From Gloeophyllum trabeum ATCC 11539 (Eukaryota; Basidiomycota; Agaricomycetes; Gloeophyllales; Gloeophyllaceae): a stretch of 64,000 nucleotides of DNA. The notes under the pieces are model-generated. The model searched no databases. It was given only the letters and a program-made list of their open reading frames with translations, and was not told the DNA's origin. The stretch lies in NCBI RefSeq assembly GCF_000344685.1, contig NW_006920410.1, positions 348,740 to 412,739 of the forward strand. Reading direction: 5' to 3'. The position numbers were made by a program, and so were the translations under genes. Below, piece by piece: positions 22,879 through 35,000 of the stretch (positions are counted from its first letter, which is position 1; every line of letters begins with the position of its first letter).

Positions 22879-22886
22879 CATATAAG
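22879..22886 (+). promoter_or_regulatory. Candidate TATA box of the F-box gene
   Basis: CATATAAGG lies about 30 bp before ATG 22910. If it sets transcription start at the usual distance, the mRNA would begin at or after 22910 and the next in-frame ATG (22997) would be the real start. Confidence 0.45.
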
Positions 22887-22909
22887 GCCCTGCCCGTCCC
22901 CGTCGTCGC

Positions 22910-24409
22910 ATGTTCCCCCTCGCCGCCCACAACAGCGACCTCGAGCGTTTCGCCGTCGAGGGCGCCCTCGCCACCGCCTCTTTCGTCCTCTCAAACATGG
23001 GTTTGCTGAACTTCAAGCCGTTCGCGGCCCACAACAGGGCGAGTAATTATGCGCTCTTCGACTCTGCTCGTTATTCACCCATCGCGCAGGCCATCGCCCA
23101 CGACATCCAGCTCGACCTCAAGGCGCCCGCCCCCGCACGACGACCGCGCCACCCGCGTCCACAGCGCCGCGCCGTGCCCCTCCCCGCCGAGATCATCCTG
23201 CACATCCTCGAGGCCGCCTACTTCAGCGACGCGCTCGAGCCCGACGACGCCCTCCTGCGCTCCTGCGCGCTCGTCTGCCGCGCCTGGGCGGGCCCCGCGC
23301 AGAAGCTCCTCTTCCGCAGCGTCACCCTCCGCAGCGAGGCCGCCTTCGCGTCCTTCCGGAGCGCGCTCGATATGTCCTGCGAGCGCGGACGCGCCCTCGC
23401 CGAGAGCGTCACGCGCCTGCGCGCCGTGCTCGACTACAACCAGCCGGGCCACCTCTCCGAGACGTCCTTCGCACGCGCGGTCGCCGCCTGTCCGAAGCTG
23501 TACGAACTCGGCCTGCATATCTACGGCCGCGGCCCGCCGGGCGACGGCGATCCTTCGAATGGTGCCCCCTCGTTCAATCGGACCACGCTCGCGCTCCTCC
23601 GCCGCGCCGGCCCGCGCATCGCCGCGCTGCACTTCAGCAACGCGAGCGCGGACAGCGCGCACCTCTTCCAGCTGCTCGCCCTCTGCCCGTCCCTGCACTC
23701 CCTCTCCGTGCGCGGCGTGCCGCCGCACCTCCCGCCCGACGCCCCGCTCGCCTTCGCCAGCGCGCTGCACGCGCTGCACATGGACTTCCAGAGCAAGCCG
23801 TCGACGGACTTCCTCAACTGGCTGCTCCAAAACTCGGCGAGGAGTCTGAGAGTATTGGAGTTCGCGCGCGAGCCGAGCACGGATATGCTCGCGCACCTCG
23901 TGGGCCGGCACGCGCAGGCGCTGCAGAGCCTCGCGCTCCCGAGCTGCGGGAGCCGCGAGGCCGCCGCGGTCGTGCGGGCCTGCACGCACCTGAAGGAGTT
24001 CCGCGTCGAGCACGCGCGGGGCGCGCCGGCAGTGTGGAAAGCCCTGCCGGAGGGGATTCAGCATATCGCGCTCGGCGTGGACGCCGAGGCGCAGTTGGAG
24101 GCGGTGCTGGGCGTGGTGAAGGAAAGGGAGGAGCTCGAGGTGGTGACGCTCCAGATGTGGGAGGGCGGCGCGGCGCACCCTGCGCTGCCGAGTCTGCGGA
24201 TGGAGTGCGCGACGCGCGGGATTGAGCTGAGGATCACGAGGGACGTGCGGGTGTTCCGGACGATGGTGGTGAGTGTATGCGTGTTATTCTCCCGCTTGCT
24301 TCGTGTGCTGACGTTCACCGTTTGCTAGCGCGGTGATCCCGTTCCTACAGACTCCTTCCCGAGGACCAAGTCCCTCTCCCGACCTCCGCTCATCCAACCG
24401 AGCTTGTAA
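22910..24409 (+). CDS. F-box protein with leucine-rich-repeat-like C-terminus
   Basis: Probable substrate adaptor of an SCF ubiquitin ligase. After a 60-80 residue leader comes the F-box core VPLPAEIILHILEAAYF...LLRSCALVCRAWAGPAQKLLFRSVTLRS (about residues 87-148). The rest reads as irregular leucine-rich repeats (LYELGLHIYG, IAALHFSNAS, LHSLSVRGV, LRVLEFAREP, LQSLALPSCG), a common form in basidiomycete F-box families. Intron 24269-24328 (GTGAGT...TTGCTAG, with a CTGAC branch site) joins FRTMV to RGDPVPTDSFPR, ending at TAA 24407-24409. Start: ATG 22910 is the first; ATG 22997 (MGLLNFKPF) fits the TATA spacing better. GC is very high, giving a long false antisense frame. Target proteins cannot be predicted. 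Confidence 0.82.
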
Positions 24410-24947
24410 AACCACCTCCGCCGATCTCCTGTCTTACTCTATTCCCAGCTAACGACCGTCCTTCACATCATCACGCTATCGCATCGATCCATCCATTCAT
24501 ATCAAGCCCGCAGCATACATATACAATAACACTCCATTCCACATCGACATCGCTGTCGCTATATCAGTATCATCATCGCATTCAGTATTCAATCTTCAGC
24601 TTCATTTACGACTCTTCATGACGCCCGTTCCTTCCCAACCAATGATCTACCTATTTATGGTCGGCGATTATCTGTTTGGCCTTAACGAGCGGGTTATTCG
24701 AGTATAATCGCTGGTTGCTAGCGTGTGCTTTGTCTTTTCACGAGCGAGGGTTATTCGAGTATAATGGACATGTGTTTTCGACTGCGTCGGACGCTGCGGT
24801 AGATTATCGCGTTGCTTATTTGTCGTGGCACAGTGCTCCCTGGTCTCTAATGCAATCCGTGGGCCTGCATGACATGAATGTGAGGTTACACTGCGAAGGT
24901 TCCGTATTTTGACCGCCCTTGTAAGAATAGTCAATGTGTCGCCGGTC
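24410..24947. other. Spacer between convergent F-box and DUF6533 genes
   Basis: AT-richer sequence, likely 3'UTRs. A short duplicated motif, GGTTATTCGAGTATAAT, occurs at about 24691 and 24749. Nothing coding seen. Confidence 0.5.
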
Positions 24948-26500
24948 TTAAACAACGATCCCCCCATCCTCCACCGTCTCCACCAAATACGCCTCGTCCT
25001 CCTCGTCCCCCAACACGCCCGCCGGCGCCGTCACCACGCGTATCTTCGTCGTCGGGTCGAGCCACATCGACGCCTTCCTCTTCAGCTCCCCGCCCGCGCA
25101 CGCGGCGTCCACCTCGACCCAGCGCTCGCCGCGGCGCGCGCCCTGCGTCCAGCGAACGCGGCTCATCTCGAGGTTGGAGAGGATCCACGCGGGGTCGGTC
25201 CCCAGGAAGGCGGAGAGCGAGCGGATGTTGAACATGAGGCGGGACATCGCCGCGGAGGTCGCGGAGAGCATTAGCCTGGGGGTTGGTCGGTTCTAGATGT
25301 ATCAGATACTTGGGAAGCGAGGGGACGTACGGGGAGAAGCGGGCGGGGATGGATATCTGTGAAGGGCGAGCGTAAGTGCCTTGGTCGCGCGGTGGATAGG
25401 ATATGTAGCGCACAAGGGGGTTGGTGGACAGCGAGCCGGCCGTTGTGAATACAGTCGTTGCGAACGTCACAGAGAAAATCAACGTGCCCCTGTAAGTCGT
25501 AAGGCTGGGCCAAAGGACCCATACGCTCAGCCTGGTACGCACTCTCGCAGGACTCTGTTCCGCAGCCACTTCCCGTCCGCCGAGCGCTCCCTCGGGACGA
25601 AAGCGCGCACGATAGTCAAGATGTAAAGTATACTGTGGGTCACCAGGGCTGGTACCCACGTTTTGCCGTCGTAGAAGTGCAAAGGTCCCCCTGCGGCGTG
25701 CAGGTAGCTGGCGATTAGGGCCCATTGGACGACGTTGTAGACCACCGAGAGGAAGACTATGCCCCATTTGACATAGGATGCGGAGGTGTACATGTGCCAG
25801 AGACGGATGGCGTGCATGACTGAAATCACAGATATATTAGTACCCGGGTGGCGGAGGTGGCAGCAGGAAGAAGGGATACCTTCAGTCGTGGTCATACCCA
25901 GCCCGAAGAGTATAGCCATGGATTCGATACTTCAGCGAGGTCAGTGTATTTGACAAGCAAAATAATCCATCGACGACGCCTCACATCTGCGCAAGTTTCC
26001 AACCAGATTAATCCGAACTTCAGAGTGAATTCGTACGACGTACAGTATCTGAGGCTGACCCCATAGACAAGACTGTTGAAATACCATGGGCAGTTAATCC
26101 GATTGCAATTGCTCATGAGCTCTATACCTACCATAAAAGATGAGACTGTCCGAAGATCAACAATTGACTCGAGAGACAGCAAGATATCGACTGACCCCGT
26201 AACAGACAAAGGAATGTATCGATTCTTCGAGGATAGATATCATTCCAATGATACCACTCTTAAGATACGAACCACTGACTAAAAGAAAGAGAACGCGGGA
26301 TAGCGACCACGCTCCGCACCAGAAGAACTCAAGCTAGGCACACGACATGAAGTACAGGGCGATATGCAAGCAAGACCCGGAACGCTCACCTCCATATCCA
26401 GGGTAATCAAGTACTCCCATATAGTCATAGACAGCACACCAACGGCGAGGTATAAGGCATTTGTATCACCAATTACTGCTTGTTCCAAAGGAGCATCCAT
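24948..26500 (-). CDS. DUF6533 multi-pass membrane protein, paralogue C
   Basis: ATG 26500 opens an exon encoding TNALYLAVGVLSMTIWEYLITLDME, the family's first membrane segment, with donor GTGAGC. The next exon gives LEFFWCGAWSLSRVLFLL, and the one after starts NRYIPLSV. A long exon around 25825-25550 encodes VMHAIRLWHMYTSAS, WVPALVTHSILYILTIVRAF and the basic end RNRVLRE. The last exon has MSRLMFNIRSLSAFLGTD and ILSNLEMSRVRW and ends with an acidic tail (GDEEDEAYLVETVEDGG) at TAA 24948-24950. Middle exons (25920-26200 and 25280-25550) are not fully resolved. It is divergent from the FMN-binding oxidase gene at 27453. Function unknown; a plasma-membrane or organelle membrane location is inferred only from hydrophobicity. 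Confidence 0.7.
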
Positions 26501-27452
26501 TTCATGACGGTGGAGGGAGGAAGGAGATAGAGCACCGACCCCAACGCCGACTTAACTCCCTTAAGTCTGCGATTATTTCAGGAGATCCGGAATCTTTGAT
26601 TGATCGTCAGAGCATAAGACGATGTCTTCCAAGCGAACGTGAGCACTCGTCGCCAGGTCATACTGCACGTCGTGAACCTCCCAATTGCAGCTGATGAGGT
26701 ATATTGCATCGAGGTTGCATTATCCATCCTGGTGGTAAGAGAAGGGGTTTTTCGTTGTCAGGCCTGACACCGTATATGCGTGGACAGCCTGGGCCGAGCA
26801 TATGCGTTTCATGTCGATAAAATCATGATGCAAACGATATCATTAAGTGTGGTCAATTGTAGCCGCATATAGGGAGCCCATACCTCTATGATGGACGCTG
26901 CTGGGTTCCAAATACGTCCGAGCGTCTTGATTGACAGATCGGAGACAAGAAGAAATTCCAGTTTTCAGTAATGCTGGGTTTATCAATAAGCACGCCCCCG
27001 ACAGCTCTGAACTCGCGGGCCACTTACAAGCAGGATCAAACATCTGAATGTAAGCAACAGACTCGCAGGTTAGGGGCTTCAGCCAGGCATCTACATAGTG
27101 TACAATAACATTGAATCAGGACTCGTCGTGGCCCGTCTTACAATCAATCATCCGTCAGTGACGACAGAGTATAGCTGACTTCACAGAATCTTTTGCAATG
27201 CCCTTGGTCTCACGAGCACCAACCACACTGTCAATAGTCCGACAAGTCCTGGAGACCAGTCTAAGGTTTGGTGCAAAGGGTCCAGGGCCGGACCTTCTCG
27301 ATACGTCGCGTCGGACCTGTGGCTGACCGCAGCCGCTGGTTATCAGCGCTTCTGACTTCAGCCTTGATCGTAAGTCTCAACCGACAACAGGATATACATA
27401 CGAGGACTGAATTATCCGCTTGACTTACCCAGTATCGACTGAACTACGTATC
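26501..27452. other. Divergent spacer between DUF6533 paralogue C and the FMN-binding oxidase
   Basis: About 950 bp without a gene I can support. Short frames on the minus strand near 26840-27050 show no family features. Confidence 0.4.
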
Positions 27453-28223
27453 ATGGCATCCCCCCTTTGGTTGCGCGCGTTGCACAAGACTCTGAACGAG
27501 CATGACAAAGTCAGCGGTACGTTACATCAGTCGAGCTAAAGGTCGGCTCCACGTACTTACCTTGTGTTTTAAGTATTCCAACTTGCTACGTTCGACGCAC
27601 AGAACGTACCCCACGCGCGTTCACAAATATACAGGACCACCTTTACACCCCAATCGCACCCCAATTACCCGCTATTGATATCTTCCACCGACATCCGGAC
27701 GCCGAAGGTTTCCGAACTCATCTCCAATCCGACTAATCCCTCGTCGTCCTCGGAGATGTGCTGGTGGATTGACAAGACATCCGAGCAATTCCGCATAACC
27801 TCCAGGACCTACGTAATCCCTTCCCCTTCCCACCCTTTCTACGCGAGATTCGACTGGAAAGCGTCGCCCGGGATGAAGGCACTCGTGGAGGAAGACAACG
27901 TCGACTGGGAAGCCGAACGGAAGGAGATCTATGAGTCTATGTCCGGGCACATGAAGGCGTCCTGGCTGCGCCCTCCTCCAGGCAGCGTGCTCGAGGGCGG
28001 GTACGAAGAGTCGAAGAAGTGGGTGGAGAAGGTACCGAAGTGGGACGAGGCTAAGAACGAGGAGGAGCGGGCGTTATGGGAGAAGGCATTTAGCAACTTC
28101 GCACTGATGGTCATGGAGCCCGTCAGAGTGGACTATCTCGAGATGGGCATCGTGCCGAACAGGAGAAGGGTCTATACGCGGAAGGATGACGGTCAGTGGG
28201 TCGAGGAAGTGGTTGTACCTTGA
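27453..28223 (+). CDS. Alr4036-type pyridoxamine 5'-phosphate oxidase-like FMN-binding protein
   Basis: Two exons, 27453-27516 and 27574-28223, with a 57-nt intron (GTACGT...TTTTAAG). Splicing gives MASPLWLRALHKTLNEHDKVSVFQLATF, the usual start of this split-barrel flavoprotein family. Further motifs are NVPHARSQIYRTTF, LLISSTDIRTPKVSEL, MCWWIDKTSEQFRITSR (the flavin-site region in relatives) and FDWKASPGMKAL. The C-terminal half holds LRPPPGSVLEGGYEESKKW and FALMVMEPVRVDYLEMG. Length, about 237 aa, is normal and the frame is clean. The family is annotated as Pyridox_oxase_2; most fungal members have no proven substrate, so vitamin B6 oxidation should not be assumed. A dead copy lies at 38367-38939. 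Confidence 0.85.
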
Positions 28224-29073
28224 GTATCAGGACAGAGTATATCGATAACTTATCCGGTTACTAGAATTGTATTTTCTCGTAGTGAGGAGGGGATTCCATG
28301 TAGAATAATCTGTAGTATGTATTTTGTATAGCAATTTGGGTGAGCACCGACTATCCCCACAGACATGGGGATTGTACACAGAGAGCGCTCAGGTCTACGC
28401 GAGTAGTACCCAGATATGGCGGATGAAGGCATGAACATATACCTAGCAGATATTATGATCGGTAGAGCTGAACAGAGTTCTCTAGTGCATGACTTAGCAT
28501 TCAATATGCGTCCCCTGAAAGAGAGCTGAGGACGGATAAGGGTAGACACCTGAACAGGTCGACGAGTAGAGTCCCGAATCACTCGTTCATTGTCAAAAGA
28601 GAGATAGACAGCCGATACAAATCCATGACAGTGCAGAAAACATCAACGTACCCAAGCACAGCAAAGCAAAATAGACGTGGAAACCAAGCGGGAGAGCCGA
28701 TCGATGTCGCGATAGTGGCAGGAACGAAGACCAATGATAAAAAGTACTGAGGCAAGAATGAATAGACACAATATCCAAGCAGAACGGAATAGAGTCGACG
28801 TCGAAACGAACCGGATGGATCCGGAAAGCTAATGGATGTCGCGAGAGAGGCAAGCGCAGAGACCAACTTGAATGGGCGAAAGTACGAGTCAGTGAAGAAA
28901 AAGCTGATATCGACTTGAAGAGAGGAGAGCCGATGTGGAATCTAGAGGGTTACATTCGTACAGCTGATGGAGATGACGGGTGGGGGAGGATGAAGACTGG
29001 AGATCCAAAGGGCTGAGTCAAAGACGAGCTCTCGGTGGCGATGCCACTCCAACGGGGAGATAATGCTTTGTCT
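28224..29073. other. Spacer with imperfect tandem repeat
   Basis: No gene supported. The middle (about 28600-28900) has two diverged direct copies, annotated separately. Minus-strand frames across it are open but biased by the repeat. Confidence 0.45.
28640..28920. repeat. Two imperfect tandem copies, roughly 125 bp each
   Basis: Copy 1 near 28675-28795 and copy 2 near 28798-28920 share GATG[GT]ATGTCGCGA-AG-GGCA, AAC-GACCAA and GAATG-GAAAAGTAC-like blocks in the same order. Divergence is visible, so this is an old duplication in non-coding DNA. Confidence 0.5.
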
Positions 29074-32000
29074 TCAAGGGTCCTCTGCGGGCTGGAGAAC
29101 TTTGAGTACAGAAGGTGGGATATTGCTGAGGCTCGCTATGGCAGCTGTAGCAGTTGATCGTCCTTTAGCCTCGGCCTTGATGCCACAGACGTCCCAGAAA
29201 GCAACAGCAAAGGCGAACTTCGGATTCTGTTTCATAGCATAACCGACTTTCCACCGCCTTACTTCGTTCGCACTCGTCACTATCGAAATCCCGGCAGGAG
29301 CCTCATGGAATTGAGCCGCAATCCCATCCACGGTCTCCTGCCGGGACTTCTTGGTGGTGCCTCCGCCCTTGGATCGTTTCCCGAGGCTTTTAATGGGCGA
29401 TTTTGCGAAGTCATTCCAAGAAACGTTTCTCCAAGCTTCGAGTGCGCGGTCAACATGCGCCCGCACGATGGCCATATCCGACTTTAAGACCTCCGCTCCT
29501 GGTGCGTTGGATGCTGCACGTCGGTTGGCATCGTCCCATGGCCCGATGACGTCCTCATCGCGTTCACTCAGCTTGTCTTTGTGCTGATTGTACTTGATAA
29601 GGAGTTGCTCCTTCTCCTCTTTGCCAGCGTCCATCAGTTGGCAAAGTACGCAAGGTCCGAGCTCCTTGCGTCTCCGCAGCCTTATTTTCTGGCCGAACTG
29701 TTCCATGTCGGGATCGACATCCTTCTTCATACAGTCAGGGACAGCTGCGCCGAATTGCCTGCGATCGGCCTTCACAACCTCCTCTTTGGGCCGTAGCCCA
29801 GTCTTATCCGAGTCAAGGAGGTGAGTGAACCTGAAGCTCGGATCAGCAAGTCAAATGTGCGGAACATATACACTCACATATGCGCCAAGCGTACCGTCCT
29901 CGCGTCCGCGAGGCCGTAGGTGTGCACTGTAATGTCATGATACATGGAATATATTCCGACCTTCCTGTCTGCCATGCCTTGTAGCAGAACTCTTAGCAAT
30001 TCGCTATGGCATTGTGAACGACGCTGCCTCGCAATGCGATTAAGGAAGTCAGGCACTTTCTCAATATCTCGATGGAAATTCTCTGAGATGAAGTTCTCTT
30101 CGGGCACCACCAGGTCCGCGTTNNNNNNNNNNNNNNNNNNNNNNNNNNNNNNNNNNNNNNNNNNNNNNNNNNNNNNNNNNNNNNNNNNNNNNNNNNNNNN
30201 NNNNNNNNNNNNNNNNNNNNNNNNNNNNNNNNNNNNNNNNNNNNNNNNNNNNNNNNNNNNNNNNNNNNNNNNNNNNNNNNNNNNNNNNNNNNNNNNNNNN
30301 NNNNNNNNNNNNNNNNNNNNNNNNNNNNNNNNNNNNNNNNNNNNNNNNNNNNNNNNNNNNNNNNNNNNNNNNNNNNNNNNNNNNNNNNNNNNNNNNNNNN
30401 NNNNNNNNNNNNNNNNNNNNNNNNNNNNNNNNNNNNNNNNNNNNNNNNNNNNNNNNNNNNNNNNNNNNNNNNNNNNNNNNNNNNNNNNNNNNNNNNNNNN
30501 NNNNNNNNNNNNNNNNNNNNNNNNNNNNNNNNNNNNNNNACAGCTGCGCCGAATTGCCTGCGATCGGCCTTCACAACCTCCTCTTTGGGCCGTAGCCCAG
30601 TCTTATCCGAGTCAAGGAGGTGAGTGAACCTGAAGCTCGGATCAGCAAGTCAAATGTGCGGAACATATACACTCACATATGCGCCAAGCGTACCGTCCTC
30701 GCGTCCGCGAGGCCGTAGGTGTGCACTGTAATGTCATGATACATGGAATATATTCCGACCTTCCTGTCTGCCATGCCTTGTAGCAGAACTCTTAGCAATT
30801 CGCTATGGCATTGTGAACGACGCTGCCTCGCAATGCGATTAAGGAAGTCAGGCACTTTCTCAATATCTCGATGGAAATTCTCTGAGATGAAGTTCTCTTC
30901 GGGCACCACCAGGTCCGCGTTGCAGAAGGGCCGCACAAAATTCTGGTCCCATACGACCATGACAGTGTCTGAATTGACAATGCAGAAGCTGTATCAGATG
31001 ATAAGATGAGTACATACCCCCATCGTAGTCTACAAGTGTTTGAAGGTCAGAGAGGGCACTGATAAGGTACTTCCACATCCCGTACCTCCGCCTGCGAGAT
31101 AGCTGGCCAGTGAGCGCTTCCCCTTGCACGAGACCACAAGAAGGTTGCTGTAATCAGCGAGCTGCGGGCATCGCACAGCAGTGACCTGAGTATAAAGTCA
31201 GCATCACAGCATGCCTTTGAAATATAAGGGAATGATATAACTTTTTGCACGTCTGAAGGCACCCTCGTAGGGTTCCTGCTCAGCTGAGAGGCGATGAATC
31301 GTCCGCAGCCAGAAAGTATACGACTAATTACATACCAGAACGGGACCTTCCAGTGTGTCAGTGAACATCCCCTCGAAACCCTGATTTGATCGCATATAGA
31401 CTTCTCCTTCCTTCAGAATATGGAAAGGGTCTTCATAAAATGATTAACAAGGCACATGAATTCAGCACCAGCATGCTGACTTACCAGGAACAACGAACAC
31501 TTCCACTGATTGAGCAATGTTAATGTGGTAACCAAGCATCTCACTCTCAATCTTTCGAATCAAGATATCCTTCACTTTGTCCCATAGCAGCTGCAACTTC
31601 AAGGGATGGAATCCTGCCTTCAGTAACTCAACTGCGCTCTCGTGCACGCTAACCGGAGCGGATTGGGGGTCAAAGCCAAACTCAGCATCGAACGTATCAT
31701 CCCCGTCGTCGTCAAACGTATTGAAAGGGTTCTCTTCCTCTACGTCCTCCCGGCGTTCCCTACCACTAAATCCAAGTGCACGGCTCATGCCCCCCGCTAG
31801 CCTTTGTAGTTTGGTACCAGAAACGCGGCCAGCTTTATCGATAGCATCGATCAATAGCATTATCGCGTTCGGTCCATCCCATTTGGTGAGTTTCGCCACT
31901 TCCTCCCGTAGACTATCGGCCATTGCTGTGGCGAAGACCTCAGTCGGTACTCCGTTATGAGACAGATTGAGCACCGTCTGCATGGACAGTCGCGCAGGAT

Positions 32001-35000
32001 GGAGAAATCGGTTAGGACAGACGAGGTCAAATATCAGGTGCGCTCGGTGAACATTGGAGAAATCTGGAAGCACAATCTTTTTCTGGGAGTCTCGGACCCA
32101 GATAATCCGGGGACCGTTCGGGTCTCGATACAGGGGATCCGGGTGTGCAATCCAGAGTCCCTTAGACCCAGCGATACGTCCCTGCACCGCTGTAGGGGGA
32201 TTGCTGTATCCCATGCGATTCTTAATATCCAGTAGTACCGAAGCGCTCACGAAGCCGCAGCCATCGGTCATGGTGTGCTCAGCGTCTGCAGTTTCCTTTG
32301 TAAAACCCTCTGCAACTGAGTAGAGTCAGTTGTCGCTATTTTGTGCAGGTTGAACGATGAGACATACAGCGATCACGAATGAAGATGATGTGCTGGGGTT
32401 CGAACTGTAGCACTGGAACGGATGTCGAGAATCCCAGAGCAAACCGAGTAGTCCACTTACTGATCGGCTGAACACTTATTCAGCTTGACGCCATGAAGAC
32501 TTACACGAGTAGGGAGAGACAGACCTGCTTGGGATTCCGGTCTAGGGGATTGTACCACCTGATGATTTCTTCCAGCGACAGTCGATTATTATCGCCCTGC
32601 TGAGTGTTAGGCCGACGTTCATAGTCTTCCGAAATTTCGACCATGTATATCTTCCCATCCTTTGCATGTAAAGTGACGAAGGTGCGGCCTAGTAGGACGA
32701 ACTTAGAGCGGAGAAACGCACGAATGTCGTCCCCCTCCTCCCTCAGCAGCTTATCCGGCACGTGCAACGCAAGCAAGCGCCGCGAGCCCAGGAAGCGCGC
32801 GAAACGGTTGGAGCGGCGCATTTCGAGCTTGTCGAGGGAAATCTTGTACTCCGGGGTTTTCGATCCCTCCACCTTACTCAGGCGGACGACCTGCTGGATC
32901 TTACCGCCGTACCAATTGGACTGATCGTCCCAGTCACCCATCAGTCCGAGGCCCCGGCCGCGGTTCTCCAGAATTGCAGCCTGCTCTCTGTCCATCTCGC
33001 GCCATATCGTGAGCTTCGAGGACTTCATGTCAGGGACCGGCAGCCCTCTCATAACAGGGATCACTTTGTATGCAGCTTCCGCGTTCGACCCTTTCAGCTG
33101 CCCCAGCTTGTCGGTAGTCAGATCCTCCCACTTCCACTGGCCGCAGGTCACGCCCCGAGCGATCTCATATTGAACGCCCCACGCAAGCTTCTCGAGCTGG
33201 GGCTGAAGAGTAGCTGCGTGCGCGATGACCACACGTGCCAATTCTAGCTTCCCTGCAAATATATCTACAACGGGATCGGGTTCGTGGGGTGAGGGCACAT
33301 CGCTCGGCGATTTCGCAGGTGCCGGTGCTGAGACATTTGACCGCCCAGCGATGTCCCCAGTGGTGTACGACTTCGTCAGGGGCTGCGGCGCGGGCTTACG
33401 CTCGGGCGACTTGTCTGGGCTAGCGCAGCGATGCACCCGCGCCCCGTCCCTCGAGGATCCTTCCACGAGTTTGGGGCGAGTGGGCGTCGCAGACCCGTCT
33501 GGGACAATAGACTTCGCGGCCCGAAACGGCGAGCGCGGGTCGCTGGCCTCGGATCCCGTTCGACTTGGCGACGCTGCGGGAGGCGGCGAGAAGAATACAT
33601 CCCCCAGGTCCTGCTGACGCGGAAAGATCTTCCGCGCGGACGACGGTGCTGCCGGGACTGCGAGCGGGTCAAGTTTATCCTGGCGGTCTGCGGGGGTCAC
33701 TGGCGTCCGCTGCGGCTTGTGGGAAGAGGACGCCCGAGTCGAGGAAGGAGGGGGCAACATACGGTTAGGGTACTCCAGCGGCGCCGGCGCCGTGCGTGAC
33801 GAATGTGGCTCGGGCAATTTCAGTGGCTCCAGCCTGTTGCCGTAGCCCACGGGAGCAGTAGCGGTCCGTCGCACCGGCGTGGGTGAGTGCTCCATCACGG
33901 AGGACAGACTTGGGTACATGTTGGGTGGTTGGCGAGGAGATATTACCTGTGCCTTTGACCCGGAGTCGACGGACGTCATCGACGTGGTGCGAGAATCATA
34001 GTATGAAAAGGAATTCGTCCTTGTCGGTACTTCGGACGATTCGCTGTCGGTGTCCATGAGGGCTATATAATGCAAAAGTTGGGCGGTGTACCAGAAGAAT
34101 TCAGAGAATCTTACTCTCAATGACTGGTGACATTATCAGACGGGATAGTTGAGGACTGGCACAAGCACTTACCCTCCTCTTCCTCGTCTTCGTCTTCCAT
34201 TTTTATCTCGTCCGGACGCATTGCGACCGGGCTTCGAGTTGTCCTAGAAGGCGAGAACATTGTGTTATCTCCTGAGCTCGTTTTGTTGTCCCCAGAACTC
34301 GTCTTGACCAGCTTGATAGGCCTTGGTTGCCTTGTTCCTGCAGCATGACGGGCTGCGGTGCCATTCAGCAAGGTGTAATATGCTGGCGGCATGATGAACT
34401 TACAGACTCGTTCAGTGCTCACCGACGTCTCTCGGTATTCCTTTGCTGGAGCTGGTCGTTTGGCTGCCGAGGAGCGTCCTCGATGGCCATCTGTGTCAGT
34501 GAAAGAAGCCTTGGCAGGACTTTGGGCGGGCGATACTGCATGATGAGCAATAGATGAATGGGGTCAGCTCATTATAACAGGTCTCAAGCTTATCGATGAG
34601 ACAAAAAGTCATTCACGCTCTGACTTCTGAAATTTCAGATAATGCAGCTTTTCACGGCCAGATACAGCATGTTGGGATGGGCGAAATTCCTGGAGGTGAA
34701 TGATGTCGTCGCTACAAACAACTACTGTAGCAAGCAACATCTGGCAGCAATGACAAGATGGAAATGCATAGCTTTTTTCGCTGCAATGCACCAATTGCTA
34801 AAGAAGCCAGATCCTCCTTACGAACGCGCTGAATACATCGCGGTCATATAACAGAGTTCAGCGACGAAACGCGTCCCGATAGATACAGAACGAAGGCCCA
34901 GTAGCAGATGGTTCGAGTAACTACTCACCTGAGGCCCGCTCAATAGCCTCCACTTGTTGTAATATTTCTTTCATGTCTTTGTCGTCCTCCGGGTCGCCCC

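Larger units (their letters stand above)
21000..22909. other. Repeat-bearing spacer upstream of the F-box gene
   Basis: No supported gene. It contains the right copy of repeat R1 and both copies of repeat R2. From about 22500 it becomes GC-rich promoter-like sequence, with TATAAAG at 22631 and CATATAAGG at 22879. Confidence 0.5.

Noticed and set aside
23075..24178. 367-codon antisense frame opposite the F-box gene
   Set aside because: Same GC-bias artefact; no start context, no domain.
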